This document shows positions 29,734 to 40,075 of a stretch of 64,000 nt of DNA, in pieces. This stretch comes from Streptococcus mitis (GTDB lineage: Bacteria > Bacillota > Bacilli > Lactobacillales > Streptococcaceae). The stretch's first letter is position 1, and each line of letters begins with the position of its first letter. The notes beneath the pieces were generated by a model. That model saw only the letters and a list, made by a program, of their open reading frames with translations. It had not been told where the DNA came from and made no database searches. Both the position numbers and the translations under genes were made by a program. The stretch lies in NCBI RefSeq assembly GCF_002860865.1, contig NZ_PKIE01000002.1, positions 62,001 to 126,000 on the forward strand. The letters run 5' to 3'.

Positions 29734-29944
29734 ACAAATCCTGTTTGTTTTAGAAAATTTTCTGAAAAAATCACACGTCTCATACTTAATTCCACCATAA
29801 AAATCCGTTTCAGACTAACTTCCACTTCGGTCAGGCAAGCGAAAGTTACTTTAAAAAATCACCTTTAAAAATTTGCTCTTGTTTAGTTTAAAAATGTTTC
29901 AAACCTTGAAACATACTTATCCTTTCCTCTTCAGTAAACAAAAA

Positions 29945-30003
29945 ACATCCCTATGCCAAACTTGTAATTACTAAAATACAAGTCAATAAGCATAGAGATG
30001 TAA
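29945..30003 (-). terminator. Terminator of the GH31 operon
   Basis: Compound hairpin: CTATGC pairs with GCATAG and ACTTGTA pairs with TACAAGT, with CATC/GATG outside. It is followed on the minus strand by TTTTTTGTTT. Confidence 0.85.
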
Positions 30004-30049
30004 AACTGTTACACATTAAATAATAGAAATTGTGTACGAAATGTCTCAA

Positions 30050-32263
30050 TTAGTTTTCGCTAGTAAATATCTTTTCCAACAAACGCCCTCTCAATTCCTT
30101 ATCCTGATGATGCAAGATATTCATTAACTCATGAGAATTTTTGGCATTGATGAATTGATTTAATAATCTATCTTTTAATTCATATGGAAGAGAAACCGTC
30201 TTTAGTAGTCTAAAAACTTCGTCATTTAGGGATGTTGTTTTATTATCTTTATATTCAAATCCAGCTGTAGCATTCTTATTTGGCAATTCAATGATAGACA
30301 CATTCGTTCCTTTAAAATGAATTCTATGAATTCTATTGCTTGGAACGATACTAGAATCTCCTTGTAATGTTAACTCTACCATCCCCATTTCCCAGTCGAT
30401 TGACAATCTTGTTTTATATCTTTGACCATTTTGATCTTCAATCATTTCAAAAGAATGTTGTTTGCCTGGGAATACATACCAATCTACAACTTCAGGTAAA
30501 TCAACACCCATATCTATCTCAGAACCAACCAAGGGAATGATTGCACCACTTTTTGCAAACACAGGCATCGTCGAAATGTCTCTATAAACACTTAACTTCA
30601 CACCACCTGTATATTTTTTCTCTGAAAAGAAGTCATACCATTCACCTTCAGGGAACCATACATCTACTTTTGCAGATTGGAACGCCAAATCCATCTTTTC
30701 TACAATGGGAGCCACCATCAGTTCTGTTCCAAAAAAGTATTGGTTTGGAACATTATAGCTCTCATCATTCTCTGGGTAGAAATAATACATTGGGCTGATT
30801 AATGGGGCACCTTCCTCATGTGTCTTTACATTCATGGTATATAGATATGGAATCATCTGATGTCTCAAACGAAGGTATTTCTTCATAATCTTAGATGTTG
30901 TTTCTGAAAAAAACCAAGGTTCTTTACTATTAAAGGGGCTTCTAGAACTATGTAAGCGAGTAATCGGACTAAAAACGCCAAACTGTAGCCATCTGGTTTG
31001 TAGCTCTTCGTCATAATCCCCCAGCATGTGCCCACCGATATCATGGCTCCACCAACTATAACCGATATTTGATGCTGTCGCCGTAAAATAAGGTTGAAAT
31101 CTTAAGGAATTCCAACTAATAATGGTATCTCCTGAAAAACCAACAGGGTAGCGATGACTACCGGGACCTGCATATCTTGATAAAATCAAACCACCTTCTG
31201 CATTTTTACAACTATCCTGATAGTGATAATGGTTTAAAAGCCACAGTGGATCCAACATGCCTTGTGTCCCTTGTTGCCAGTCAATCCACCAAAAATCTAC
31301 TCCCTGCTTTTCTAGCTTATAATGAACATCTTTAAAGTAGGCTTCTCTAAAAGATGGATTAAAAAAATCAAAAATAGCAGGTTCTTCTAGTTCTACATTT
31401 AATCCCAATCGTTGGGCGACTCGAGGATAAGCTTCTTCATAAGCCCGTATACCATCAGCAGGATGGACATTTAAAGAGAGTTTTAACTTTCTATCATGAA
31501 GTTGTTGCAATAACTGTTCTGGATTAGGTATTAAGTTTTTATTCCAACTATATCCTGTCCAGCCACTTCCAAAACGAGCTGGAATGTCAGTTATATGCCA
31601 ATCCATATCTAACACACCGATAGATAATGGAATTTTCTCTGTTTTAAACCTATCTATTAAATCCAAGTATTCATCCGATGTATAAGGCCAATACCTACTC
31701 CACCAATTACCTAAAGCGTATCTTGGCAACAAGGGTGTTGAACCAGTCAAATGGTAAAAGTCTCTGATTGCTCCTCTATAATCATGCCCATAGGCAAAGA
31801 AATACAGGTCAATTTGATTTTCTCTCTCAGTATAACCAGACTGTTCATCCCAAATAAATCCTTGAGAATCATCCAGTAAGGCAATACCATTTCGACTAAT
31901 AATTCCATCTTCTAATGGGATGGCTCCATCTGCCTTATCCAGAGTCCGAGCTGTTCCTTTTAACGTTTCAATAGATTCACCAAAATACCAGCGACTACCA
32001 TATACGGCAAAATTTCCTTTTAATTCTATAAATAAATTTTCGGCGTTAAATTCTCCTTTATTAAAGTGCAGATGAAAATAGTCCGTCATAATATCTAGTA
32101 CGTTTGATGTCTCGATATAATCTAACGAAACTTGGCCAAAATCTCTATTATAGATAAGTTGTGTCGTTCTATCCTCAAAACTTCCAGTTTGAGAGTATTC
32201 TAACCTTACTAGCTTGTCTGTTAATACAGAAATTCGATAAAACTCTCCCTTAAAAATTTTCAA
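30050..32263 (-). CDS. GH31 family alpha-glycosidase
   Basis: 737 aa, no signal peptide, so cytoplasmic. GH31 core: N-terminal beta-sandwich, catalytic barrel with the nucleophile region FWWIDWQQG and the acid/base region FSGDTIISW, substrate-pocket HDIGGH, and C-terminal beta domains. Start is TTG at 32263, overlapping the YesL stop as TTGA, with RBS AAAGGAGG. WIDW-type GH31 proteins of similar length include alpha-N-acetylgalactosaminidases, so host mucin-type glycans are a possible substrate, but alpha-glucoside or alpha-galactoside activity cannot be excluded. It completes the transporter locus upstream. Confidence 0.9.
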   Translation of the reverse strand: MKIFKGEFYRISVLTDKLVRLEYSQTGSFEDRTTQLIYNRDFGQVSLDYIETSNVLDIMTDYFHLHFNKGEFNAENLFIELKGNFAVYGSRWYFGESIETLKGTARTLDKADGAIPLEDGIISRNGIALLDDSQGFIWDEQSGYTERENQIDLYFFAYGHDYRGAIRDFYHLTGSTPLLPRYALGNWWSRYWPYTSDEYLDLIDRFKTEKIPLSIGVLDMDWHITDIPARFGSGWTGYSWNKNLIPNPEQLLQQLHDRKLKLSLNVHPADGIRAYEEAYPRVAQRLGLNVELEEPAIFDFFNPSFREAYFKDVHYKLEKQGVDFWWIDWQQGTQGMLDPLWLLNHYHYQDSCKNAEGGLILSRYAGPGSHRYPVGFSGDTIISWNSLRFQPYFTATASNIGYSWWSHDIGGHMLGDYDEELQTRWLQFGVFSPITRLHSSRSPFNSKEPWFFSETTSKIMKKYLRLRHQMIPYLYTMNVKTHEEGAPLISPMYYFYPENDESYNVPNQYFFGTELMVAPIVEKMDLAFQSAKVDVWFPEGEWYDFFSEKKYTGGVKLSVYRDISTMPVFAKSGAIIPLVGSEIDMGVDLPEVVDWYVFPGKQHSFEMIEDQNGQRYKTRLSIDWEMGMVELTLQGDSSIVPSNRIHRIHFKGTNVSIIELPNKNATAGFEYKDNKTTSLNDEVFRLLKTVSLPYELKDRLLNQFINAKNSHELMNILHHQDKELRGRLLEKIFTSEN

Positions 32264-32904
32264 TTTGTTGTCCTCCTTTTAGTAAATTTCTTTACCTTAT
32301 CAAACATTTTATTTGTTATCGTTACATTCATCAATCCGCAAAAAGCAAATCCCCCAAATGTAAATACGTAAATAGCTGTTAAAACTCGTTCTGGACTACT
32401 AAAACTCATATACAGTACAGAAATATTAAATAAAACCAACATGATAGCTTGTATTGGATTTAAAATACAAATTAATACGCTATTTACAATACTATTTTTT
32501 AGATTATCTTTAAATAGACCAATATAGGGAAAAATAACACTCATCAAAAGTATTATAACAAATAAAAAGGGCAACACTAACAATAAACTATACTCTGAAA
32601 ATAAACTTGAATAGCCCCAAAGACAATAGTTCACATATAAAAGTAATTCTATTAGGAGGATAAACAACCAAATAAAAGTTGACTGTTTAAAATTTCGTCT
32701 AAAGATCCGAAAATAATGATAAGTAATATCGGTATCTTTACCTTTTAAAATACGATACCACATTGTCGTAAGAGAAGTTAGTGATGCCCCAATTGTAACT
32801 ATTGGAATACAACTAACAATAAATAGAGTATTTAAAATAATTAAATCTGTCAAAAAAGTTAAAATTCTAACCACTTTTCCATCTAATGAAAATAATTTTT
32901 GCAT
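32260..32904 (-). CDS. YesL-like DUF624 membrane protein
   Basis: 214 aa from the ATG at 32904. An in-frame ATG at 32919 exists, but the GGAG there is better read as the RBS of the second ATG. Five or six TM helices. The N-terminus QKLFSLDGKVVRILTFLTD is the DUF624/YesL pattern. YesL proteins accompany Lpl/YesMN-type carbohydrate loci and are of unknown function. Translationally coupled to the GH31 gene. It is separated from the binding-protein gene by a hairpin, which could lower its expression. Confidence 0.82.
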   Translation of the reverse strand: MQKLFSLDGKVVRILTFLTDLIILNTLFIVSCIPIVTIGASLTSLTTMWYRILKGKDTDITYHYFRIFRRNFKQSTFIWLFILLIELLLYVNYCLWGYSSLFSEYSLLLVLPFLFVIILLMSVIFPYIGLFKDNLKNSIVNSVLICILNPIQAIMLVLFNISVLYMSFSSPERVLTAIYVFTFGGFAFCGLMNVTITNKMFDKVKKFTKRRTTN

Positions 32905-33023
32905 AATAGATATCTCCATAAAATCAATCGTCTTAACTCTATATTTTAGAATGTCAGTTGCACAAAAATATTACCTAAATTATTTAAAAAACATTTCCAA
33001 ATTTCTTTAAAAATTAGAATAAA

Positions 33024-33062
33024 GGAAGCGAGATAATCTGATGTTATCAGTCTCGCTTCCTG
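33024..33062 (-). terminator. Hairpin between binding-protein gene and yesL (possible attenuator)
   Basis: Perfect 11-bp stem AGGAAGCGAGA / TCTCGCTTCCT with a 17-nt loop, about 50 nt after the binding-protein stop. The T-run follows at a distance (TTATTCTAATTTTT), so partial rather than full termination is likely. Confidence 0.65.
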
Positions 33063-33109
33063 TAATTAGCTAGTCCCTTGTTTATACAACCAAGAGTTCA
33101 TATAAAGTA

Positions 33110-34675
33110 TTACTCTTTTACTTCTTTTTGGTAACGATTATATGCTTCCTGTTGAATCTTCATAAATTCGTCCAAGCCCATATTCTTAAGAGTTTCTTTG
33201 TATGAGTCCCATTCTTTTTCTATGCCACCTTCAACTACCCATTTAGATGCTTGTTGTTTGACATAGGATTCAATACTAACATAGATTGATGATAATTTGT
33301 TAAGCTCTTCTTGTGAATAAATCACATTAGGGTAAGCTGGCAACGCAAATTGTTTCAAATCTTGGTCCATCTTCAATTTCAATCCATCACCTTGTGTTTG
33401 ATCGATTTCTACACGACTATTGATATCATCACTTACGTATTTAGGACCAAAATCCCGAAGTGAATTAATCCATGCCCATTCATCAGCTGATTTACCATCT
33501 TTAGGAGGTAACACTTTAAACTTATCACCATTCTTTTCAGTAGCTATTCCAAATGATCCATAGAAATTCTGAATACTTGCTTCATCTGTATATAATTTAT
33601 CCAACCATTTCAATAATTTAGCAGGATTTTTGCTCTTATTTGTAATCAAAATTTCATTTCGACCATAGTTGTAATGATCTGGATCAGAAAAGACATATTG
33701 TTTACCATCCATACCTTTTAAAGCAGGTAGAGCAATATATTCACTTGAATGTAAGCCAAACGTTGCATCTGCTGTCCAACCACTAGAAACACCTACTCTA
33801 GCTACTCCCTTATCCATACGTTTCGCTACACTCATAGAGGTATCTTCTGTAAAGATTTCCGGATCAATCAAACCTTTTTTATAAGATTCGTGCATTGCTG
33901 CAATCCCTTGTTTGTAACTTTCTTCTGTACGAAGGTAGACTGGTTTTCCATCTTTTACAGACATTTCATACGTATTATCTGCACCTAATCGATTATTGAA
34001 CGGAAGAATATATGAGAATGTTGGATCAAAGTTTCCTGCTCCGAATGGAATTTCATCAGAAGCATCTCCATTTCCGTTTGCATCTTTATCCTTAAATTCT
34101 TGTAGTACTTTTACTAAATCATCATAAGTTTCTGGAACCTTTAAACCTAAATTATCCAGCCACTTTTTATTAATAAATAGCTGATTAGCTACCGTAGGGC
34201 GCATCGGTAATTTTTTAGGCAGGCTGTAGATATGACCATCTGGTGAAGTAATCATAGCTTTAATCTTAGGTTCTTTTTCCATAGCCTTAGTTAAATTGGG
34301 CATATTTTCTTTGATTAAATCTTCCAACGGGATAAATAGAGATTGGTTCTGAGCAATTTCTGAATCTGTAAATGCATTTGAACCCAAAAATGCATCTGGT
34401 AAATCTCCGCTAGCAACCAAAACAGATTTCTTATCTGCCCAATCTGCGGCTACAAGTGTATCCCATTTAACTTCAATACCTGCTTCTTTGGCAGAATCTG
34501 TTAGAAAACCTTTATGATAATCTTCTCCCCAGTCAGACCAACGAACAGTTGTGATTTTATAAGAATCTTCTCCAGACTTATCGTCCTTATTCGCATTATT
34601 AGAATTTGCACAGGCTGTTAAGCCAGCAAGTGTAACTGTTCCTAAGAACAAATATGTAAATGATTTATGTTTCAT
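33110..34675 (-). CDS. Sugar-binding lipoprotein of a CUT1 ABC transporter (LplA-like)
   Basis: 521 aa. Signal peptide with lipobox LAGLTACAN (Cys ~22), then a family 1 solute-binding fold typical of LplA/YtcQ proteins (VRWSDWGEDYHKG; FINKKWLDNLGLKVPETYDD; a calcium-loop-like DKDANGNGDASDEIPFG near residues 190-210). It captures an oligosaccharide outside the membrane for the two permeases encoded just upstream. RBS AGGAGA. The ligand is unknown. The GH31 partner suggests an alpha-linked host or dietary glycan. Confidence 0.9.
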   Translation of the reverse strand: MKHKSFTYLFLGTVTLAGLTACANSNNANKDDKSGEDSYKITTVRWSDWGEDYHKGFLTDSAKEAGIEVKWDTLVAADWADKKSVLVASGDLPDAFLGSNAFTDSEIAQNQSLFIPLEDLIKENMPNLTKAMEKEPKIKAMITSPDGHIYSLPKKLPMRPTVANQLFINKKWLDNLGLKVPETYDDLVKVLQEFKDKDANGNGDASDEIPFGAGNFDPTFSYILPFNNRLGADNTYEMSVKDGKPVYLRTEESYKQGIAAMHESYKKGLIDPEIFTEDTSMSVAKRMDKGVARVGVSSGWTADATFGLHSSEYIALPALKGMDGKQYVFSDPDHYNYGRNEILITNKSKNPAKLLKWLDKLYTDEASIQNFYGSFGIATEKNGDKFKVLPPKDGKSADEWAWINSLRDFGPKYVSDDINSRVEIDQTQGDGLKLKMDQDLKQFALPAYPNVIYSQEELNKLSSIYVSIESYVKQQASKWVVEGGIEKEWDSYKETLKNMGLDEFMKIQQEAYNRYQKEVKE

Positions 34676-34684
34676 GTTTTTCTC

Positions 34685-35581
34685 CTATTCTTTCAAGGCA
34701 CCAATCATTACGCCTTGATTAAAATATTTTTGAACAAAGGGATATAGCAACATAATCGGAGCGGTTGAAATAACAATTGCTGCATATTTCATCATATCGG
34801 CTTTGATACGAAGATCTGATGCCACTTCTCCTGTTGCTTGCGATTGTAACATTTGATTACTAATTAGTAAACGTCGTAAAATTAATTGCAATGGCTGTAA
34901 ATTTTCATTCGTTAAATAAATTAAAGCATTAAACCACGAATTCCAAATACCAACTGCAGTCCAAAGTCCAATAACTGCTATAATAGCTTTTGATAACGGA
35001 ACAACTATTTTAATAAAATAACGAATTGTACCACAGCCATCAATTTGCGCAGCCTCCCACATCCCGTCTGGAATACTATTATTAAAGAAAGTTCTAGCAA
35101 CAATAATATTGTATGATGAAACCGCAAAAGGTATTACCATTACCCAAAATGTATCAATTAGGCCAACATTCTTTACTGTTAAGTAGGTAGGAATCAAGCC
35201 ACCTGATACGAACATAGGGATTATGTATAGAATACTCATCCATTTTCTACCAACTAATTCTTTTCTAGATAAAGCATAACCAGCTGGAATATTGACTACT
35301 AAAGCAACTAAGGTACCAACAACAGTATATAAAATGGTATTTAGATAGCTACGTAAGAATAAAGGTTGTTGAATAAGACGTAAATATCCATCTAATTTCC
35401 ATTCTCTAGGAATAAACCATACCTTTCCATTTGCAACATCTGAAGGATTACTAAAAGATGCAATCACTACAAACCATAACGGATAAACAATTAACAGGAT
35501 AAGGAAAATTGCTAAACCATAGGTAACTATATCAAATAATAATTCAGAGTTTGTTTTTCTTGATTTATGAAACCATCTCAC
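34685..35581 (-). CDS. CUT1 sugar ABC permease (LplC/MalG-like)
   Basis: 298 aa, six TM helices with the cytoplasmic EAA-loop region EAAQIDGCGTIRYFIKIVVPLSKAI. The frame opens three codons earlier with GTG at 35590, but that codon overlaps GGAAGGAG. The GTG at 35581, 8 nt after the SD, is the better start. It pairs with the permease at 35599 and would need the shared ATPase MsmK, because no ATPase gene is present in the locus. Confidence 0.9.
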   Translation of the reverse strand: MRWFHKSRKTNSELLFDIVTYGLAIFLILLIVYPLWFVVIASFSNPSDVANGKVWFIPREWKLDGYLRLIQQPLFLRSYLNTILYTVVGTLVALVVNIPAGYALSRKELVGRKWMSILYIIPMFVSGGLIPTYLTVKNVGLIDTFWVMVIPFAVSSYNIIVARTFFNNSIPDGMWEAAQIDGCGTIRYFIKIVVPLSKAIIAVIGLWTAVGIWNSWFNALIYLTNENLQPLQLILRRLLISNQMLQSQATGEVASDLRIKADMMKYAAIVISTAPIMLLYPFVQKYFNQGVMIGALKE

Positions 35582-35598
35582 TTTAAGCACTCCTTCCT

Positions 35599-36516
35599 TT
35601 AAAAAAGACCCGTTCTAGTATATCTTTTTGAGAACCAGTTAACAGATAACAAAATTATTAGATTGACTACGGTGTTAAATAACCCTATAGCTGTCGAATA
35701 ACTATACTGAAAGTTCACCATACCAACTTTATAAACATAGGTCGAAATTATCTCACTTCCTGCTAAATTAAGAGGATTCTGTAGTAGTAACACTTTCTCA
35801 AAACCTACACTTAATAAACTACCTGCTCTTAATATTAATAGAATCATAGCAGTCGGCAAAAGCAATGGTAATTCTATATGCCGAATTTTTTGTAACCTAG
35901 AGGCACCATCCATAGTTGCAGCCTCATAATATGTAGGATCAATTGCAGAAAGCGCTGCTAGATAAATAATACTATCCCAACCAATATGTTGCCATACATC
36001 GCTCCAAACATAAACACCTGCAAAATGACTAGGTTTTGATAAAAGATCTGGAATAGTAATTCCAACAGACTTAAATACATTCGCTAACAAACCACTAGTA
36101 GGAGATAAAAATAAGATAATCATCCCACACATAACCATTGTAGAGATAAAATGGGGTAAGTAGGTTGTCACTTGAAATATTTTTCTAAATTTCCCAACTC
36201 TTAACTGATTACTGATTATAGCTAGTATAATAGGTAAGGGGAATCCTACTACAATACTATAAAGTGAAATTTTTAATGTATTGAACATAGTTGTCCCGAA
36301 TTGGAATGATGAGAAAAATTGAGTAAAGTACTTAAATCCTACCCACTGACTAGCAAAGATACCATTGGCTGGTGAATAGTCTTTAAATGCAATAATTAGT
36401 CCCAACATGGGAATATAGGAAAATAAAATTAATAGCAATATTGAAGGAAAAAGTAATATATATAACGGAATACTATGCTTTAATTTTATTTTATGAAGTT
36501 GAGATGCTACTTTCAT
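35599..36516 (-). CDS. CUT1 sugar ABC permease (LplB/MalF-like)
   Basis: 305 aa, six TM helices. EAA loop YYEAATMDGASRLQKIRHIELPLLLP (residues ~195-220) is the docking site for the ATPase. The N-terminus KLKHSIPLYILLFPSILLLILF is the LplB pattern. It is the first gene of the minus-strand transport operon and diverges from the yesM-like kinase, a typical arrangement for regulation of the operon by that two-component system. Confidence 0.9.
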   Translation of the reverse strand: MKVASQLHKIKLKHSIPLYILLFPSILLLILFSYIPMLGLIIAFKDYSPANGIFASQWVGFKYFTQFFSSFQFGTTMFNTLKISLYSIVVGFPLPIILAIISNQLRVGKFRKIFQVTTYLPHFISTMVMCGMIILFLSPTSGLLANVFKSVGITIPDLLSKPSHFAGVYVWSDVWQHIGWDSIIYLAALSAIDPTYYEAATMDGASRLQKIRHIELPLLLPTAMILLILRAGSLLSVGFEKVLLLQNPLNLAGSEIISTYVYKVGMVNFQYSYSTAIGLFNTVVNLIILLSVNWFSKRYTRTGLF

Positions 36517-36718
36517 GTTTTTCCTCCCATCTGATTTTCTACGATTATTTTACACCATATAGAATTCCCTTAATAGAACTTTTTGGACTAGGTTTATCAA
36601 TTTTTCAGTTTTTTAATTTTAAAAACTATTACTTTTCCGACATCTTGATAAAACATATCTGTTTTGTTACATGATATCGTATTTTCAAAGTGCTATAATT
36701 TTAGTAGGAGAATAGTAT
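36517..36718. promoter_or_regulatory. Divergent promoter region between the transporter operon and the YesMN pair
   Basis: 202 bp intergenic region. Toward the kinase a TATAAT lies at 36693-36698 with RBS GTAGGAG close to the ATG. Toward the permease a TAAAAT is seen in TGTAAAATAATCG (near 36545). No good -35 exists on either side, which fits activator dependence, presumably on the AraC-type response regulator. No clear repeat operator recognised. Confidence 0.5.
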
Positions 36719-38389
36719 ATGAAATTAAATCACGACTTATCAAAAAAACATTCCATTCATTTTTTCTTTAAACTCCTACTTGTACTACTATTGATAAATA
36801 TTTTAATCAATATTGCTATGAGTAACATAACCAGAAATTTTATTAAAAACCAAAATATAGTACACCTACGTAGTTCAATTGAAATTTATGCTGACTCTGT
36901 TAATGAAAAATTACATTCTGTAGAACGCTTTATGTACTCAACAATAACGCATAATGAATCTTTAGAGAAATTAAATCATGTACAAACGTTTCTTGAGTAT
37001 CAAGAAAATCTTAAAAAAGTTCAAACTAGCTTTACAGAGTTTGAATATCAAAATGAAACTCATATGACATTCTTATTAGAAACCGATAGTACTGATCATT
37101 TTATAAATGTCTCCAATCTTTATATTCCATATGAAGATTATCTACTGTTAAAATCAAATCTAAAATCATTGCGTAGTGATATAAGTGACCGTAAATGGAA
37201 AAATGTAACTACTAAAAACAGTGAATACTTAGTTAAATCTGTTCATTACGAAGGAAAAATCATTTATGCCGTCATATCTTCAGAAGATATCCTAAAACCT
37301 CTCAATAAACTTAATATTGGTAATAATGGCAAACTCTCCCTAAAAGAGCCTAACAATATACCGTCCGCTAATTACCTAATTCATGCCCAAAATGAAAAAA
37401 CGCATTTACCTTTCGATATTTATGTTTTAGTCGATTATGCCGAAGTCTTTAGAAATATCACACTCTTAGAAGTATTTTTATCAGCCGTTCCTATCATTAT
37501 CACAATTTTATCAATCATCATTATCCTGTATATTCGTCAGTGGATGATTAAACCTATAACAAGACTCACTGAACGACTCTCTCAACTCGGGGACTCCATC
37601 CCCCCTTCTGAATTTTTTATATCTGAAGGTATACTAGAAATTGATAAGGCAAATGATAAACTTAATAAAGTAATATTTGACATGCAAGAATTAAAAATAA
37701 GGGAATACCATTCACAACTAGAACTTAAGAAGATTGAACTTAATTATCTAAAGAACCAAATCCGTCCACATTTCTACTTAAATATGTTATCAATGATTCA
37801 TAGTATGCTTCAAACAAAAAACTACAAGGAAATTGAAGAGTTAACTATCCTAACTTCAAATTATCTCCGTCATTTATTTATGGCTAATCAAGATTTTTCA
37901 GAACTTAAAGATGAAGTTCAGCATATTAAAGATTATTTAGAAATACAACGAATTCGATATGGAAATAGTATCTACTTTTCACTAGACTACAATTCTGAGC
38001 TACAAAATACTCTTGTTCCATCGTTACTTTTACAAACATTTATTGAAAATACAATCAAACATGGTTTTTCATTTCAGGATTTATTTACAATTTTGCTATC
38101 AATAAAAAAAGTAAAAACTGAGAACTCAGATTATATTCAGATTTGTATCGAGGATAATGGTCCAGGTTTCTCTGAAGAAATTTTATCAAAACTAAATCAG
38201 AAACAGTCTCTAATAACAGAAGATGGACATCATATTGGGATCACAAACACCATCGAACGTTTAAATCTTCTCTATCCTAATGACTATAGTATTGCATTTG
38301 AAAATAATGAAGAAGGTGGGGCTAAAATTCTTTTACTTATTCCATACAAGATTATAGATGGAGGTTATAATGAACATCTTATTAGTTGA
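36719..38389 (+). CDS. YesM-like sensor histidine kinase
   Basis: 556 aa. TM1 at ~16-36, an extracytoplasmic sensor domain to ~250, TM2 at ~252-275 followed by HAMP, then the LytS/YesM-type His_kinase domain with phospho-acceptor region KNQIRPHFYLNML and N-box TFIENTIKHGF; the G-box is EDNGPGFSEE. It should sense a sugar or binding-protein complex outside and phosphorylate the response regulator encoded next, whose start lies inside this gene. The locus context predicts control of the divergent transport/GH31 genes. Confidence 0.92.
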   Translation: MKLNHDLSKKHSIHFFFKLLLVLLLINILINIAMSNITRNFIKNQNIVHLRSSIEIYADSVNEKLHSVERFMYSTITHNESLEKLNHVQTFLEYQENLKKVQTSFTEFEYQNETHMTFLLETDSTDHFINVSNLYIPYEDYLLLKSNLKSLRSDISDRKWKNVTTKNSEYLVKSVHYEGKIIYAVISSEDILKPLNKLNIGNNGKLSLKEPNNIPSANYLIHAQNEKTHLPFDIYVLVDYAEVFRNITLLEVFLSAVPIIITILSIIIILYIRQWMIKPITRLTERLSQLGDSIPPSEFFISEGILEIDKANDKLNKVIFDMQELKIREYHSQLELKKIELNYLKNQIRPHFYLNMLSMIHSMLQTKNYKEIEELTILTSNYLRHLFMANQDFSELKDEVQHIKDYLEIQRIRYGNSIYFSLDYNSELQNTLVPSLLLQTFIENTIKHGFSFQDLFTILLSIKKVKTENSDYIQICIEDNGPGFSEEILSKLNQKQSLITEDGHHIGITNTIERLNLLYPNDYSIAFENNEEGGAKILLLIPYKIIDGGYNEHLIS

Positions 38390-39908
38390 TGACGATCGTT
38401 TTATCATTGAAGCTTTACGAGAGAAAATAAATTGGGCTAAACTACACATTGACACTGTTTATGTTGCCTATAGCCTCACTCAAGCTCAAAATATTATTAG
38501 AGAGAATCCTATTGATCTCATGATAAGCGATATAGAAATGCCTCAAGGTAGTGGCCTCGAACTCTTATCGTGGATTAGAAATGAAAAATATGATATAAAA
38601 ACAATTTTTTTAACCAATTACGCCGACTTCAACTATGCTCAAAAAGCAATTGAATTGCAAAGCTTCGAATACTATCTAAAACCCATTAACTTTGAAAAAT
38701 TAGAATTTATTATTCAAAAAGCCATTAGTAAAATTGAGAATCATAACTTAAATGGAAAAAATGATTCGCTTTTACAAATAGAAGATAATTTCTGGTATGA
38801 TTACCTTAGAAAACCTCAAATTTCTCGCATTGATGAGCTAGAAATAATAGCAAGCAAACAAGATTTTATTCTTCAAAAACACCAGTATTTTTTTCTTGCA
38901 GTTTTAACAATCAATCTTAATGAAGAAGATTATTCTGCAGAAACTCCATCATGGACTTCTCAACTAAAAAGAGAACTTCAAAGAATTTCACAACCTTCTT
39001 ATAAGCTGATAAGTCTATTCAAAATGGAAAGCCAGGTTGATCAATATGTTTGTCTCTTTAGAGTAGACTCATCCAAACGTAGTGACAAATTGGCATATGA
39101 GATTCATTCTCAAATTTCTAATAACTTTAGTAAATACTCAAACATTATATATAAGAGTTGCCATAAAATATCCGATATTTTATTTCATACCAAAGAACTC
39201 TACACTTATAATGAACAATATGTTTCTTATTGGAATACTATTACATGTGTTCCACATAGTTTTCCAACTTCCTTTAAAACAGAAACTCTTTCAATTACTT
39301 TTTTAGATACCTTAAGTGAATACGAATTAAGAGAAAAAATTAATTCACTTGCTTATAATTCTCAAATTCCTACTTTCACACTACAACAAATTTTACTAGA
39401 TTGGACTCAACAAATAGGAATATATCTAGATCAAAATGGAATCTCGGCACATAAATTATTCCAAAACAGCACTCATGATTTCTTATTCCAACGACGCTTT
39501 CATTCAATTGAATCTTTTCAGGATTACTTTGATTATTACTGGTCACATGCTAAGAAATTTGCAACAAACATTGAAAACCAAAAAAATAGTATTCAACGCA
39601 TCGTCGAATACATAGATCATCACTACTATGAAGATATAAATCGTTCTATATTAGCAGATATGGTTTATCTCAGCGCAGATCATTTAGCTAGAATTTTTAA
39701 AAAAGAAACTGGAGAAACTCTTGTTAAATATATAACGGATAAGCGCATTAATGCTGCTAAATCTCTCCTATCTCAAACAAATATCTCGATATCACAAGTA
39801 TCCTGTCAAGTAGGGTATGATAATTATTCTTACTTTACTAAAATTTTTAAACAAAGGACTGGACTTTCTCCTGGAGATTACCGTAAAACATATCAAAATA
39901 AAATGTAA
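38370..39908 (+). CDS. YesN-like response regulator with AraC output domain
   Basis: 512 aa from the ATG at 38370 (RBS GGAGG, 6 nt upstream), overlapping the kinase gene by 20 nt. Receiver domain at 1-120 with acidic pocket DDD and the phospho-acceptor in LMISDIEMPQ, Thr in TIFLTNYADF and Lys in YYLKPI. A long linker follows, then a C-terminal AraC/XylS double HTH (IVEYIDHHYYEDINRSILAD through YFTKIFKQRTGLSPGDYRK). Likely activator of the divergent permease-binding protein-YesL-GH31 operon. Confidence 0.92.
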   Translation: MNILLVDDDRFIIEALREKINWAKLHIDTVYVAYSLTQAQNIIRENPIDLMISDIEMPQGSGLELLSWIRNEKYDIKTIFLTNYADFNYAQKAIELQSFEYYLKPINFEKLEFIIQKAISKIENHNLNGKNDSLLQIEDNFWYDYLRKPQISRIDELEIIASKQDFILQKHQYFFLAVLTINLNEEDYSAETPSWTSQLKRELQRISQPSYKLISLFKMESQVDQYVCLFRVDSSKRSDKLAYEIHSQISNNFSKYSNIIYKSCHKISDILFHTKELYTYNEQYVSYWNTITCVPHSFPTSFKTETLSITFLDTLSEYELREKINSLAYNSQIPTFTLQQILLDWTQQIGIYLDQNGISAHKLFQNSTHDFLFQRRFHSIESFQDYFDYYWSHAKKFATNIENQKNSIQRIVEYIDHHYYEDINRSILADMVYLSADHLARIFKKETGETLVKYITDKRINAAKSLLSQTNISISQVSCQVGYDNYSYFTKIFKQRTGLSPGDYRKTYQNKM

Positions 39909-40075
39909 GCAATCTAAATCATTGAAATGATAAGTAAAATTCAAGGTCTGTAGTAATTTTTGAAATTCTACAGTTTTTCCAAAGATAACTCCATAAACTT
40001 ATTTGAAATTGCTGATAAGGTAACTTCTTAAAAAGTCAGTTTGAGAAAAACATACAGTAAATATTTCTAGGATAA

